64,000 nt of DNA from CBDFLA01 sp965248915 (GCA_965248915.1 OZ252216.1:992001-1056000); one strand, 5' to 3'. Positions 24,729 to 34,376 are shown, numbered from the stretch's first letter. A program made the numbers and translations. The notes: generated by a model from the sequence alone, not told the origin.

Positions 24729-25468
24729 GGCGCGTGAAAACCCAATTCGTTGAGAATGTCGCCAGTCTTAGCTGACATCAGATGTTCAAAGACTTCGCGA
24801 ACTTCGTCGCGTTCACGCCCTTCAAGGACAGCGATGGTGTAGACGATTGGCGCGTGATCGGTGGATGAAAAGTCTTCAACAATCGAAACCTTGTTCGACT
24901 GTTTGGCGTCACTCGCGTATACGAAACCTATGTCTGCTTCGTCTCGCTCAACCCAGAGCAAGACGGAACGAACCGAACTGCCAACAATAAGGCGTTGGTT
25001 AAACGTTTCCCAAAGATCGCGGCCAATGAGTGCTTGTTTCGAGTAGATGCCCGCTGGAACGGTTTCCGGATCGCCCATGGCGACACGAAGGGAAGGCCGT
25101 TCACCAATTGCTCGAAGAGAGTGGGTTGTAAGGGCACTCCTTGAGGGTGCAACCGCGACCAACGAGTTTCTGGCAAAAGCGTGTGCTCCCAGGTCAGAAA
25201 CAAGCCCAGCAGCGATGACATAATCCATCCATGCTTGGTTGGCAGAAATGAAGATATCAGCGGGTGCGCCTGCAATGATCTGTCGCGCCAGGGTCTGCGT
25301 GCCCGCATAGGACGTTGCGACGTCGATACTGTTTGGTAACAGATCGGTGGATTGATCGACGGCACTGGACAGGCTAGATGCCGCAAAGATTGTGACCCGC
25401 GCCTGAGCTGCGCCTGATGAGACGAGCGTGCTGAGGCTTATTGCGAGGACCGTGAGTGCACGCCTCAT
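24725..25468 (-). CDS. modA: Molybdate-binding periplasmic protein ModA
   Basis: A 247-residue binding protein with a signal peptide ending near AAQA. The oxyanion-binding start FAASSLSSAVDQ, the ATSYAGTQTLARQI segment, GAPADIFISANQAWMDY and ADIGFVYASDAK are the usual ModA landmarks. It overlaps metC upstream by 4 nt (25465-25468), so molybdate uptake is translationally coupled to a cystathionine lyase gene, which is not a usual partner. Confidence 0.93.
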   Translation of the reverse strand: MRRALTVLAISLSTLVSSGAAQARVTIFAASSLSSAVDQSTDLLPNSIDVATSYAGTQTLARQIIAGAPADIFISANQAWMDYVIAAGLVSDLGAHAFARNSLVAVAPSRSALTTHSLRAIGERPSLRVAMGDPETVPAGIYSKQALIGRDLWETFNQRLIVGSSVRSVLLWVERDEADIGFVYASDAKQSNKVSIVEDFSSTDHAPIVYTIAVLEGRERDEVREVFEHLMSAKTGDILNELGFHAP

Positions 25469-26634
25469 GCTTTTCGCATCCTCCGCAGAGCATGAAAGCC
25501 TTTGTCCATGTCTTCGATGAGGTCATCGATATGTTCAAGACCAGCATGAATCCGAAATGACATTCCTTCCGGCGACCAAGTCGAGGCCGTCCTCTTCACC
25601 CCTTTGTTGGGAATGATCAAGCTCTCATAGCCACCCCATGAATACCCAAACCCAAAATGCTCCAGCGTTTCAATCAGGTGATCGCTTTCATCTGCGTCGC
25701 CTCCGTGCAGGACAAATCCGAACAACCCAGTGGCGCCGAGGAAATCGCGTTTCCACAAAGTGTATCCTGGATCGGTTGGCCATGCTGGATAGAGAATGCG
25801 CGCGACCTCGGGTTGCTCTAACAACCAAGCGATAAGAGCCATTGCATTTTCACCATGGCGTTCGAGGCGCACGGAAAGTGTTCGAAGACCACGTTGGCCT
25901 AAATAGACATCGTCGGGGCCAACGCTGTAACCGAGTTGTGCATGGGTGTCCGCCAGTTTTTGCCAATGTTCTTCCGTGGTTGTGACCACGCCCAGCATGG
26001 CGTCCGAGTGACCTACAATGTACTTGGTCCCTGCATGTAAAGAGACATCGACGCCGTGCTCAAAAGGTTTGAAGTAGAGCGGCGATGCCCAGGTATTGTC
26101 CGAGATTACCGTGATTTCGCCTTTCGACTTCGCAACCGCTGCAATGGCCGGAACGTCTTGAACTTCGAAAGTGCGCGAGCCCGGTGACTCAACAAAAATC
26201 GCCTTGGTGTTCGGCTTGATGAGTTGTTCAATTCCGGCTCCGATGAGGGGGTCATAGATAGTGGTTTCGACGCCAAATCGTTTGAGCGCGGTTAGACAGA
26301 ACCCTCTGGTAGGACCATAGACCGAGTCCGATAGGAGTAAATGATCCCCCGAGCTCACATAACTCAAGATTGCGAGTGAGACGGCGGCCAGTCCAGAAGG
26401 ACATAGAGCGGTCCGATATCCCCCTTCAATTTCCGCAACCGCCTCCTCTAAGGAGCGATCCGTCGGGGTGCTGAAGCGGCCATAGACCGGCAACTTGCCT
26501 TCTCGTTCGATGCGACGGGCATCAGCGACGGTCGGAAAAACAATTGTCGACGCATGCACCACAGGAGGATTCACTGCGCCAAATTGCTGTTCCGGATCAC
26601 GTCCGGCGGTGACGACTTTGGTTTCATCTTTCAT
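25465..26634 (-). CDS. metC: Cystathionine beta-lyase (MetC-type PLP enzyme)
   Basis: A 389-residue Cys/Met-metabolism PLP enzyme. Landmarks are YGRFSTPTDRSLEEAVAE, LCPSGLAAVS, ISDNTWASPLYFKP and the Schiff-base lysine in HAGTKYIVGHSD. The ending SFRIHAGLEHIDDLIEDM suits cystathionine beta-lyase rather than gamma-synthase. Start 26634 (MKDETKVVTAGR) has AGG about 8 nt upstream and gives normal length; starts at 26664 or 26841 are longer than the family. It is the first gene of an operon with modABC, and is divergent from aapJ. Confidence 0.9.
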   Translation of the reverse strand: MKDETKVVTAGRDPEQQFGAVNPPVVHASTIVFPTVADARRIEREGKLPVYGRFSTPTDRSLEEAVAEIEGGYRTALCPSGLAAVSLAILSYVSSGDHLLLSDSVYGPTRGFCLTALKRFGVETTIYDPLIGAGIEQLIKPNTKAIFVESPGSRTFEVQDVPAIAAVAKSKGEITVISDNTWASPLYFKPFEHGVDVSLHAGTKYIVGHSDAMLGVVTTTEEHWQKLADTHAQLGYSVGPDDVYLGQRGLRTLSVRLERHGENAMALIAWLLEQPEVARILYPAWPTDPGYTLWKRDFLGATGLFGFVLHGGDADESDHLIETLEHFGFGYSWGGYESLIIPNKGVKRTASTWSPEGMSFRIHAGLEHIDDLIEDMDKGFHALRRMRKA

Positions 26635-26825
26635 AAACAAACGCCTATTTTCTGCCTTGTTCATCCTTACAATTTGCTGCCCATGGATGCAATGAGGCAA
26701 AGAGAGCCAGAATAAGGGGGCGGGGCTTGTTTTCTGCCGAATACCTGTCCATGGTAGACTAAAATCCGCGGTCCTCCATTCAAGACTTGGGTCGACGGAA
26801 ACCAAAACAAGCGCGTGGGAACGCA

Positions 26826-27839
26826 ATGATCGCCAAGTCACTCATTACAGGTCTGGTTACTCTCACACTGGCATATTCGGCCGGCGCTACAACGTTGGAG
26901 GATGTCAAGGAGAGAGGCTACGTCCTCTGCGGGATCTCAACGGGTTTGTTGGGGTACTCAACCACCGATGACAATGGCGAGTGGACGGGGCTTGATGTCG
27001 ATTTCTGTCGTGCCGTCGCCGCCGCTGTTTTTGCCGATCCAAAGGCTGTGCGGTTTGTGCCGACAACCAACAAAGAGCGCTTCACCGCCTTGCAGTCCGG
27101 TGAAGTTGACTTGCTGTCACGCAATACCACGTGGACCTTCTCTCGAGATGTCAATTTGGGTCTCGAATATGTCGGCGTCAATTACTATGACGGCCAGGCT
27201 TTCTTGGTACCAAAGGCGCTGGAAGTCGGAAGTGTTCTTGAACTCGATGGCGCCAGCATTTGCATCCAAACCGGCAGCACCACAGAACTCAATCTCGCCG
27301 ACTACTTTCGAGCCAATGGAATGTCCTATCAGTCGGTCGTCATCGCAACACCGGATGAGGGGATGGCGAACTATGCGGCCGAGGTTTGCGACGCCTACAC
27401 CACGGACTCCTCAGGTCTTGCATCCATACGGTCGTCTCTGCCAGATCCAAGCGCGCACATCATTCTTCCTGAAGTGATTTCAAAAGAACCACTCGGACTG
27501 ATCGTCCGACACGGCGACAATCAATGGGCGGATATTGTTCGCTGGTCTTTGTTTGCAACCATCCTGGCTGAGGAGCTTGATGTCTCTTCAACCAGTGTCG
27601 AAGAAATGCGCAGCACTAGTCAAAATCCTGAAACGCGCCGCTTGCTGGGTGTCGATGCGAGCTTTGGTGAGCAGTTTGGTCTCTCGAACGAGTGGGCCTA
27701 CAACATCATCTTGATGGTCGGCAATTATGAAGAGATTTTTGAGCGCAACGTCGGCACGGATACGCCTTTGCAGTTGGAGCGGGGGCTCAACGCGCTTTGG
27801 ACCGATGGCGGCATCCTCTACGCCCCGCCAATCCGGTAG
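26826..27839 (+). CDS. aapJ: General amino-acid ABC transporter substrate-binding protein
   Basis: A 337-residue periplasmic binding protein of the AapJ/BztA group, with a signal peptide ending near SAGA. It has LEDVKERGYVLCGISTGLLGYS, WTGLDVDFCRAVAAAVF, KERFTALQSGEVDLLSRNTTWT and the C-terminal NEWAYNIILMVGNYEEIFERNVG. These are exactly the landmarks of the broad-range L-amino-acid system. The start at 26826 drops 13 residues that precede the signal sequence. It is first in the aapJQMP operon. Confidence 0.93.
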   Translation: MIAKSLITGLVTLTLAYSAGATTLEDVKERGYVLCGISTGLLGYSTTDDNGEWTGLDVDFCRAVAAAVFADPKAVRFVPTTNKERFTALQSGEVDLLSRNTTWTFSRDVNLGLEYVGVNYYDGQAFLVPKALEVGSVLELDGASICIQTGSTTELNLADYFRANGMSYQSVVIATPDEGMANYAAEVCDAYTTDSSGLASIRSSLPDPSAHIILPEVISKEPLGLIVRHGDNQWADIVRWSLFATILAEELDVSSTSVEEMRSTSQNPETRRLLGVDASFGEQFGLSNEWAYNIILMVGNYEEIFERNVGTDTPLQLERGLNALWTDGGILYAPPIR

Positions 27840-27851
27840 CGCCTCCGATCC

Positions 27852-29051
27852 ATGGGCACAATGGAACCACAGAAGGCGTCCAGCAGATCGTTTCGCATTT
27901 GGACCGACGAGAGATGGCGTGGCATTCTCATCCAGACCTTGGTGGCAACAGCCATCGCCGCGTTCTTTTGGTTCATAATATCAAATACTGCGACAAATCT
28001 GGAGAAGCGCGGCATTGCCAGCGGCTTTGGTTTTCTGAGTGAGCCAGCCGGGTTTGATGTTGCAATGCATCTCATTTCCTTTGATCTTGAAAGCACACAC
28101 GGCCGTGTCTTTATCGTCGGCGCCCTCAACACACTTCTTGTGGCTGTCTTTGGTATTTTAGGTGCAACATTTCTGGGCGTGTTGGTCGGCGTCTTGCGCC
28201 TGTCGCCTAACTGGATCGTGTCACGTCTGGCGGCGGTGTATGTCGAAACACTCCGCAACATTCCTCTTCTGGTGCAGATTTGGTTTTGGTATTTTGGAGT
28301 GGTTCTCCTGACCTGGCCAAGGGTGCGTCAAAGTTGGTCATTCGCCGATGTCATCTTCTTCAATCGGCGTGGCGTGGAAGTCCCTCGTCCCATATTTGAA
28401 GATGGCAGTGGCATTTGGCTCGTTGGCTTCCTTTTTCTCCTCGCCGGATTGGTTGTAGGACGTAGGATTGCAGCAAAAGCAAGAATGAAGACAGGTGGGT
28501 CGTCAAAGAGGGGATCCGCCATCGCAGTGGGATTAATGATCGCATTCATCGTCGCTGCCACTCTTGCTATGCCAATGACTTGGGATTTGCCCGTCAAGAA
28601 GGGGTTCAATTTCCAAGGCGGCATTTCCATCTTGCCGTCTCTCATAGCGTTGTGGCTGGCGCTTACGACCTACACGGCAGCCTTCATTGCGGAGAATGTT
28701 AGGTCTGGTATCCAATCAGTGTCGCAAGGACAGAGAGAGGCGGCTTTCGCACTTGGGCTAAGACCCGGACGAACCATGCGCCTGATCATCCTGCCTCAAG
28801 CGCTCCGGGTCGCCATTCCCCCGATCACGAGCCAATATCTCAACTTGACCAAAAACTCTTCACTTGCTGTTGCCGCCACTTATCCCGATGTCGTGAATGT
28901 CTTCTCCGGCACATCGCTCACCCAAACCGGCCAAGCGGTCGAGGTGATTGCTATAACTATGGCGTTCTATCTGGTCATCAGCCTTCTGATCTCTGCAGCC
29001 ATGAACCTGTACAATCGAAGGGTCGTCAACCGGGGCGGGGGTGAGAGATGA
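27852..29051 (+). CDS. aapQ: General amino-acid ABC transporter permease
   Basis: A 399-residue permease with an N-terminal extension, about eight hydrophobic segments, RNIPLLVQIWFWYFG and the ATPase-contact loop EAAFALGLRPGRTMRLIILPQALRVA. It pairs with AapM as the heterodimeric membrane part of the AapJQMP/Bzt system. It starts 12 bp after aapJ and overlaps aapM by 4 nt. Confidence 0.93.
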   Translation: MGTMEPQKASSRSFRIWTDERWRGILIQTLVATAIAAFFWFIISNTATNLEKRGIASGFGFLSEPAGFDVAMHLISFDLESTHGRVFIVGALNTLLVAVFGILGATFLGVLVGVLRLSPNWIVSRLAAVYVETLRNIPLLVQIWFWYFGVVLLTWPRVRQSWSFADVIFFNRRGVEVPRPIFEDGSGIWLVGFLFLLAGLVVGRRIAAKARMKTGGSSKRGSAIAVGLMIAFIVAATLAMPMTWDLPVKKGFNFQGGISILPSLIALWLALTTYTAAFIAENVRSGIQSVSQGQREAAFALGLRPGRTMRLIILPQALRVAIPPITSQYLNLTKNSSLAVAATYPDVVNVFSGTSLTQTGQAVEVIAITMAFYLVISLLISAAMNLYNRRVVNRGGGER

Positions 29052-30172
29052 TGCGAACATCCACCTCCAACATTTCAAACGACTATGTCCGGGGCGAACA
29101 TCCCGACCTGCCCCCACCTCGTGAGATGTCGGGCGCGGTTGGGTGGATGCGCAACAACCTCTTTTCCTCTCTCCCCAACACGCTCGCGACGCTGATCTCG
29201 CTTTTGGTTTTGTATTGGATTGGCAAAGGCATCCTCACTTGGGCTTTCCTTGATGCGGACTTCGTCGGCCAATCGGCCCGCGATTGCAACTCAGACGGGG
29301 CCTGTTGGGCTCTCGTCACGACGCGCTGGCAGCAATTCATGTTTGGGTTCTATCCGACCGCTGAACTATGGCGCCCCATACTGGCCTTTGCCTTGCTGTG
29401 CTTTGCCGTGATGCCTTGGTTACGCGAAGATATGGCCGCGCGCCGAACCGCCATGAAACTCTCGCTTCTTTTTCCCATCATTGCTTTCGTACTGCTTGCG
29501 GGTGGTTTGGGGCTTGAGAAGGTGGAGACCAGTCAATGGGGCGGTTTGATGCTGACCCTCGTGGTGGGCGTGAGCGGCATTACCGCCTCACTTCCTCTTG
29601 GTATTTTGCTCGCGCTTGGCAGACAATCGGATCTGCCGGTGATCAAATCGTTAAGTGTCGCGTTCATCGAACTCATTCGCGGCGTTCCGCTTATTACCGT
29701 GCTCTTCATGGCCAGCGTGATGCTGCCTCTATTCTTGCCCGAGGGTGTCACCCTGGACAAACTCCTGCGCGCTTTGATCATGGTTGCCTTGTTCGCCGCC
29801 GCCTACATGGCAGAAGTCATACGCGGCGGATTGCAAGCCATCCCAAAGGGTCAGATTGAAGCGGCCCAAGCTTTGGGCTTGGGGTATTGGCGGACAATGA
29901 TCCTGATTGTGTTGCCGCAAGCCCTTCGGATTGTCATTCCTGGTATCGTGAACACGTTCATCGGGCTCTTTAAAGACACAACGCTTGTGGCCATCATTGG
30001 CCTGTTCGATCTTCTAGGTATCGCCCAAAATGCCCTCACCACGACCGCATGGCAGGGACTGTTCATCGAAGCTGCGGTTTTCGTTGCGGCAGTTTTCTGG
30101 GTGTTTTGCTTTTCAATGTCGCGTTATTCGCAAAAACTGGAACAAAGACTCAAAGCAACTGCGGGTCACTGA
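29048..30172 (+). CDS. aapM: General amino-acid ABC transporter permease
   Basis: A 374-residue permease with the long N-terminal region typical of AapM/BztC. Landmarks are VAFIELIRGVPLITVLFMASVMLPLF and the contact loop EAAQALGLGYWRTMILIVLPQALRIV, followed by FKDTTLVAIIGLFDLLG. The start codon is the first of two tandem ATGs in the overlap with aapQ. Confidence 0.93.
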   Translation: MMRTSTSNISNDYVRGEHPDLPPPREMSGAVGWMRNNLFSSLPNTLATLISLLVLYWIGKGILTWAFLDADFVGQSARDCNSDGACWALVTTRWQQFMFGFYPTAELWRPILAFALLCFAVMPWLREDMAARRTAMKLSLLFPIIAFVLLAGGLGLEKVETSQWGGLMLTLVVGVSGITASLPLGILLALGRQSDLPVIKSLSVAFIELIRGVPLITVLFMASVMLPLFLPEGVTLDKLLRALIMVALFAAAYMAEVIRGGLQAIPKGQIEAAQALGLGYWRTMILIVLPQALRIVIPGIVNTFIGLFKDTTLVAIIGLFDLLGIAQNALTTTAWQGLFIEAAVFVAAVFWVFCFSMSRYSQKLEQRLKATAGH

Positions 30173-30200
30173 GACCCATTGAGTGAAACTAGGAACCGAA

Positions 30201-30965
30201 ATGACCAACGAGAACGACCACAAGACAAACGCATCACTCGCCATCAAAATGACGGGTGTCCACAAGTGGTTTGGTCAGTTCCATGTTCTAAAGAACATTG
30301 ATCTGTCGGTCGGGCATGGTGAGAAGATCGTCATTTGCGGACCCTCCGGGTCTGGCAAATCGACACTCATTCGCTGCATCAACCGGCTCGAAAAACACCA
30401 GCAAGGTCAGATTGTTGTCAAAGGCATCGAGCTCACGGAAGATTTGGCAAAGATCGAAGAGATCCGTCGTGAAGTTGGCATGGTCTTTCAACAGTTCAAT
30501 CTGTTTCCACACAAGACGATCCTGGAAAACCTGACGCTCGCGCCGATCTGGGTGCGCAAGATGCCATTGGCCGAGGCCGAGGAACTGGCGATGCGATATT
30601 TAGAGCGCGTTCAGATCCCGGAACAGGCAAACAAATATCCGGCTCAATTGTCCGGTGGGCAGCAACAACGCGTCGCCATCGCACGGGCGCTGTGCATGAA
30701 CCCCAAGATCATGCTCTTCGATGAGCCAACCTCCGCGCTTGATCCAGAAATGATCAAAGAGGTCTTAGATGTCATGATCGAGTTGGCCGAAGAGGGAATG
30801 ACCATGCTGGTGGTCACTCATGAAATGGGGTTTGCCCGCACCGTCGCCGATCGCATCATCTTCATGGACAATGGCGAGATCATCGAAGAAGCCCCACCAG
30901 AAGAATTCTTCGAAAATCCGAAGAGCGACCGCACCAAAGAATTCTTGAGCCAGATTCTCACATGA
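30201..30965 (+). CDS. aapP: General amino-acid ABC transporter ATP-binding protein
   Basis: A 254-residue ATPase of the polar amino-acid group. Walker A is GPSGSGKSTLIRCINRLE, signature LSGGQQQRVAIARALC, Walker B IMLFDEPTSALDPE and the switch THEMGFAR. ATG at 30201 has AGGAA five nt upstream, which decides it over the GTG at 30183. It closes the aapJQMP set; an LLM oxidoreductase gene follows 33 bp later on the same strand. Confidence 0.95.
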   Translation: MTNENDHKTNASLAIKMTGVHKWFGQFHVLKNIDLSVGHGEKIVICGPSGSGKSTLIRCINRLEKHQQGQIVVKGIELTEDLAKIEEIRREVGMVFQQFNLFPHKTILENLTLAPIWVRKMPLAEAEELAMRYLERVQIPEQANKYPAQLSGGQQQRVAIARALCMNPKIMLFDEPTSALDPEMIKEVLDVMIELAEEGMTMLVVTHEMGFARTVADRIIFMDNGEIIEEAPPEEFFENPKSDRTKEFLSQILT

Positions 30966-30998
30966 AGAACAGACAAGCAAAAGCCACGGGAGAGTAAC

Positions 30999-32045
30999 AT
31001 GAAAACATCAATCGGCATCGGTGGATATGCCCACGAGAAAACAGATGGCATGGTTGAGTTCGTTCAACACGCCGAGAATTTGGGCGTTGATTATGTCTGG
31101 TCCGCCGAAGCTTGGGGTCAGGACGCGGTGACCTCCCTGGCCTATCTCGCTGGCAAAACCAACCGCATCAAACTCGGCTCAGGCATTATGCAGATCAGCG
31201 CCCGCGTTCCGTCCATGACCGCCATGACGGCGCTGTCATTGCATGATCTCTCCGACGGCAGGTTTATCCTAGGCCTAGGCGCCAGTGGCCCGCAGGTTGT
31301 TGAGGGTTTGCAGGGGGTGGCCTATCAGGGTCCCCTCACACGGTTGAAAGAAACCGTGGAAATCGTGCGCATGGGTTTTCGAGGCGACAAGTTGGAATAT
31401 GATGGCAAGTATCACACCCTACCGAGACAGGGCGGAGAAGGAAAAGCGCTACGTCTCGATCATCCCCCTGCCGATATTCCAATCTATCTCGCAACGCTCG
31501 GCCCGAAATCGTTGGAGTACACAGGCGCGGCCGCCGATGGCTGGCTCGGGACGAGCTTCTCTCCCAACTATCCAGAAGCTCATTTGGACTTCATCAAGAA
31601 AGGCGCGGAAGCAAACGGTCGCTCGCTCAAAGACGTTCACTTGAACGTTGCTTGTGCCATTGCCATTGGTGACAACGTCGAAGAACTGATTGCGGCGCGA
31701 AAACCACAAGTCGCCTTCTCCATGGGCGCCATGGGTTCCGCCAAGACCAATTTCTACAATGAAGCTTTTCAACGTGCCGGGTTCCAAGACGAAGCGAAAG
31801 AAATCCAACGCCTTTGGATTGATCGCAAACGAGAGGAGGCGGCCAAGGTCGTGCCCGATGAGATGGTGACGCATTTCAATGCCATTGGGACGGTCGACAT
31901 GGTCAAGGAGCGCATCCAACTCTATGCCGACGTTGGCATCAATGGACTGTCTCTCGGGCTTGCTGCCCGCGACACGAAAGAAAAATTCGCGATGCTCGAG
32001 CAAGTGATGGATATCGTTGCGTCCATCAACAATGAGCCGAGTTGA
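30999..32045 (+). CDS. LLM-class flavin-dependent oxidoreductase
   Basis: A 348-residue luciferase-like TIM barrel. The beginning KTSIGIGGYAHEK, YVWSAEAWGQDAVTSLAYLA, IKLGSGIMQISARVPSMTAM and LGLGASGPQVVEGLQG belong to the LLM branch that includes F420-dependent enzymes. Whether FMN or F420 is used here is not known; the DDN-like gene at 14345 is another family with F420-using members. GGGAG precedes the start. It lies 33 bp after aapP and is likely read through from that operon. Confidence 0.88.
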   Translation: MKTSIGIGGYAHEKTDGMVEFVQHAENLGVDYVWSAEAWGQDAVTSLAYLAGKTNRIKLGSGIMQISARVPSMTAMTALSLHDLSDGRFILGLGASGPQVVEGLQGVAYQGPLTRLKETVEIVRMGFRGDKLEYDGKYHTLPRQGGEGKALRLDHPPADIPIYLATLGPKSLEYTGAAADGWLGTSFSPNYPEAHLDFIKKGAEANGRSLKDVHLNVACAIAIGDNVEELIAARKPQVAFSMGAMGSAKTNFYNEAFQRAGFQDEAKEIQRLWIDRKREEAAKVVPDEMVTHFNAIGTVDMVKERIQLYADVGINGLSLGLAARDTKEKFAMLEQVMDIVASINNEPS

Positions 32046-32129
32046 ACCACAGAGATTTAGAGCATAGTATTTGGTGACTGTGCCGGAAATTTGGCCGGAC
32101 CTCCATTGGCAATATTGGGGAGCCAATTC

Positions 32130-34361
32130 ATGTCTTTGCTATTCAAATCCATTTTCAGATCAAGCCTTGTACTCATTCATTTGTTGGTATTTGCGAGTTA
32201 TTCGCATGCTGAAGAAGACGCCATTCTCGTCCTCGACGCTTCCGGGTCCATGTGGGGCCAGATCGAAGGCGAAGCGAAGATCGTCATAGCACGTCGTGTC
32301 ATCGACCAATTGCTGGAGGATTTGCCAGCAGATAGGCGCTTAGGTTTGGTGGCTTATGGCCACAATCGAAAAGGCGACTGCACAGACATTGAACTGGTCG
32401 CCGAGGTAGGAGCGGATCGCGCCGCCATCAGTCAAACCGTCAATGGGCTAAACCCAAAGGGGAAGACGCCCTTATCTGCGTCGGTAAAGTTTGCAGCTGA
32501 GCAGCTGGGTCACACGGAAACCAAAGCAACGGTTATTCTCATCAGCGATGGGGAAGAGACTTGCAACCTCGATCCATGTGAAGTTGGGTCGGCCTTAGAA
32601 CAAACTGGTGTCGATTTCACCGCACACGTCATTGGTTTCGATGTCACTGTGGAACAACACCGGGCCCAGCTTCAGTGTCTTGCGGACAACACAGGCGGAA
32701 AATACCTGAATGCATCAAATGCAGAAGAGCTCTCGAGCGCTTTGCAAGAAACCGTTGTTGAAGTTGAAGAAGTCGCCGCTAAGACGGGCCTGTTGTTGAG
32801 GGCAACCGAACTCAAAGGCGGTCCGGTCATCGAGTCTGGGTTGTCTTGGAAAATTCAACAAGCAAGTGGTGGTGACATCGCCTTTGAACAGGGTGAGCAA
32901 GGATCAATTGAACAAGAATTGGCGCCGGGCACTTATGACATTTTCGTTGAGCGGCCATCAGATGGACTAAAGGGCGAAGTCAAAGGCGTGGAGCTTCGCC
33001 CCGGAGCACTCAAGACGATTACAGTTCCGTTGGAATTGGCGTTCGAAGCGACCGTCAGGTCTGAGCCATCGAGTGAAGGTCCTGTTAGTTCAGATGTCAT
33101 TGTTTACTGGACCGGACCCGACAGAAAAGGCGACTACGTCACCATAACGGTGAGCGATGCTCGAGAGAACGCCTACACAGATTACGAATACACCAACAAA
33201 GGTAATCCTCTGAAGATCAAGATGCCAATTGAGGCAGGCGACTATGAAGTGAGATATGTCCTAGGTCGCCCGGCCAAGGTCCTCGCACGCTCACCAATCG
33301 TAGCAACAGACATTCAAGCCCGCGTGGCAGGACCTGAATCAGTCGCTGCAGGTGCCGATTTCCAAGTGTCTTGGACCGGACCTGGCTATGACGGCGATTG
33401 GGTTACCATTGTCAAACCAAATGCAGGTGAGCGCGCATACATGGACTATGAGTATACCCGCAAGGGGAATCCTCTGACCCTTCATGCGCCTGTCGAGGCA
33501 GGTGACTACGAACTTCGCTATGTGCTGTCCGGCAATAAAACTGTCGCGCGTTCTCCGATCAAGGTCATTGCTGTCGAAGCGAGCGTCAGCGGTCCGGTAT
33601 CGGCCATAGCCGGAACCCATCATCCGATCTCATGGACGGGACCTGCAGGTGACCGAGACTTCATCACAGTGACAGCCGTAAGCGATGCGGAAAACAAGTA
33701 CACCGACTATGAATACACACGGAAAGGAAATCCGGTCACCATTAGGATGCCGCTCGAAGCCGGCCCATATGAGCTTCGCTATGTACAAGACAGTAAGAAA
33801 GTCTTAGCCAGACAAGAAGTACAGATCAGTGAGGCGGTGGCGACCCTGGAAGCGCCTGAAGAAGCAGTTGTCGGATCGATGGTGAGTGTTGCCTGGACCG
33901 GTCCTGGTGAAGATCGTGACTTTATTACCGTGACAGAGCCAGATGAAAATGAAAAACGATATACCGACTATGAGTATGCCAAAAAGGGAAGCCCTGTTGA
34001 GATTAAAATGCCGATTTTCCCCGGTGAGTACGAGTATCGTTACGTGCTCGATAGCAACAAAGTAATCGCGCGTAGGTCAGTGACCCTGGTAGATGCGGAG
34101 GCAACAGTTTCTTCGCCAGATCGTGTCGTTGCTGGGTCAAAATTCCAAGTGGAGTGGACGGGACCGGGCAACCACCATGATTTCGTGACTATTACGGAAG
34201 TGGGTGCTGATGACAGGAAATACACTCACTATCAGTATGCACGCAAAGGGTCGCCATCCATGATTACAGCGCCAACGAACCTGGGCACTTATGAAGTAAG
34301 ATATGTTCTTGACGGTAAACGCGTGCTCGCAAGGAAATCGATTGAGGTGACCGCCGAGTAG
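32130..34361 (+). CDS. Exported von Willebrand A-domain protein with five 87-residue repeats
   Basis: A 743-residue protein. After a signal peptide (ending SHAEE) comes a vWA domain with an intact MIDAS motif DASGSMWGQI near residue 36 and ISDGEETCNLDPC further on, so it should bind a metal and a ligand. A carbohydrate-binding-like segment follows. Five tandem repeats begin at about nt 33100, 33360, 33620, 33885 and 34145, spaced 87-88 residues apart, each with WTGP, [FY][IV]T, Y-x-x-Y-x-Y, K-G-x-P and YE.RYV. GGGGAG before the ATG at 32130 sets the start. It is likely periplasmic or on the cell surface; partners are unknown. Confidence 0.85.
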   Translation: MSLLFKSIFRSSLVLIHLLVFASYSHAEEDAILVLDASGSMWGQIEGEAKIVIARRVIDQLLEDLPADRRLGLVAYGHNRKGDCTDIELVAEVGADRAAISQTVNGLNPKGKTPLSASVKFAAEQLGHTETKATVILISDGEETCNLDPCEVGSALEQTGVDFTAHVIGFDVTVEQHRAQLQCLADNTGGKYLNASNAEELSSALQETVVEVEEVAAKTGLLLRATELKGGPVIESGLSWKIQQASGGDIAFEQGEQGSIEQELAPGTYDIFVERPSDGLKGEVKGVELRPGALKTITVPLELAFEATVRSEPSSEGPVSSDVIVYWTGPDRKGDYVTITVSDARENAYTDYEYTNKGNPLKIKMPIEAGDYEVRYVLGRPAKVLARSPIVATDIQARVAGPESVAAGADFQVSWTGPGYDGDWVTIVKPNAGERAYMDYEYTRKGNPLTLHAPVEAGDYELRYVLSGNKTVARSPIKVIAVEASVSGPVSAIAGTHHPISWTGPAGDRDFITVTAVSDAENKYTDYEYTRKGNPVTIRMPLEAGPYELRYVQDSKKVLARQEVQISEAVATLEAPEEAVVGSMVSVAWTGPGEDRDFITVTEPDENEKRYTDYEYAKKGSPVEIKMPIFPGEYEYRYVLDSNKVIARRSVTLVDAEATVSSPDRVVAGSKFQVEWTGPGNHHDFVTITEVGADDRKYTHYQYARKGSPSMITAPTNLGTYEVRYVLDGKRVLARKSIEVTAE

Positions 34362-34376
34362 TTGATCACCTCAATC
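34340..34376. terminator. Perfect 11-bp stem-loop shared by two convergent gene ends
   Basis: GATTGAGGTGA (34340-34350) and TCACCTCAATC (34366-34376) are perfect complements around a 15-nt loop. The left arm codes the last residues of the vWA protein and the right arm the last residues of the GNAT on the other strand. It could end transcription in both directions, but neither side has a T-run. Confidence 0.45.
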
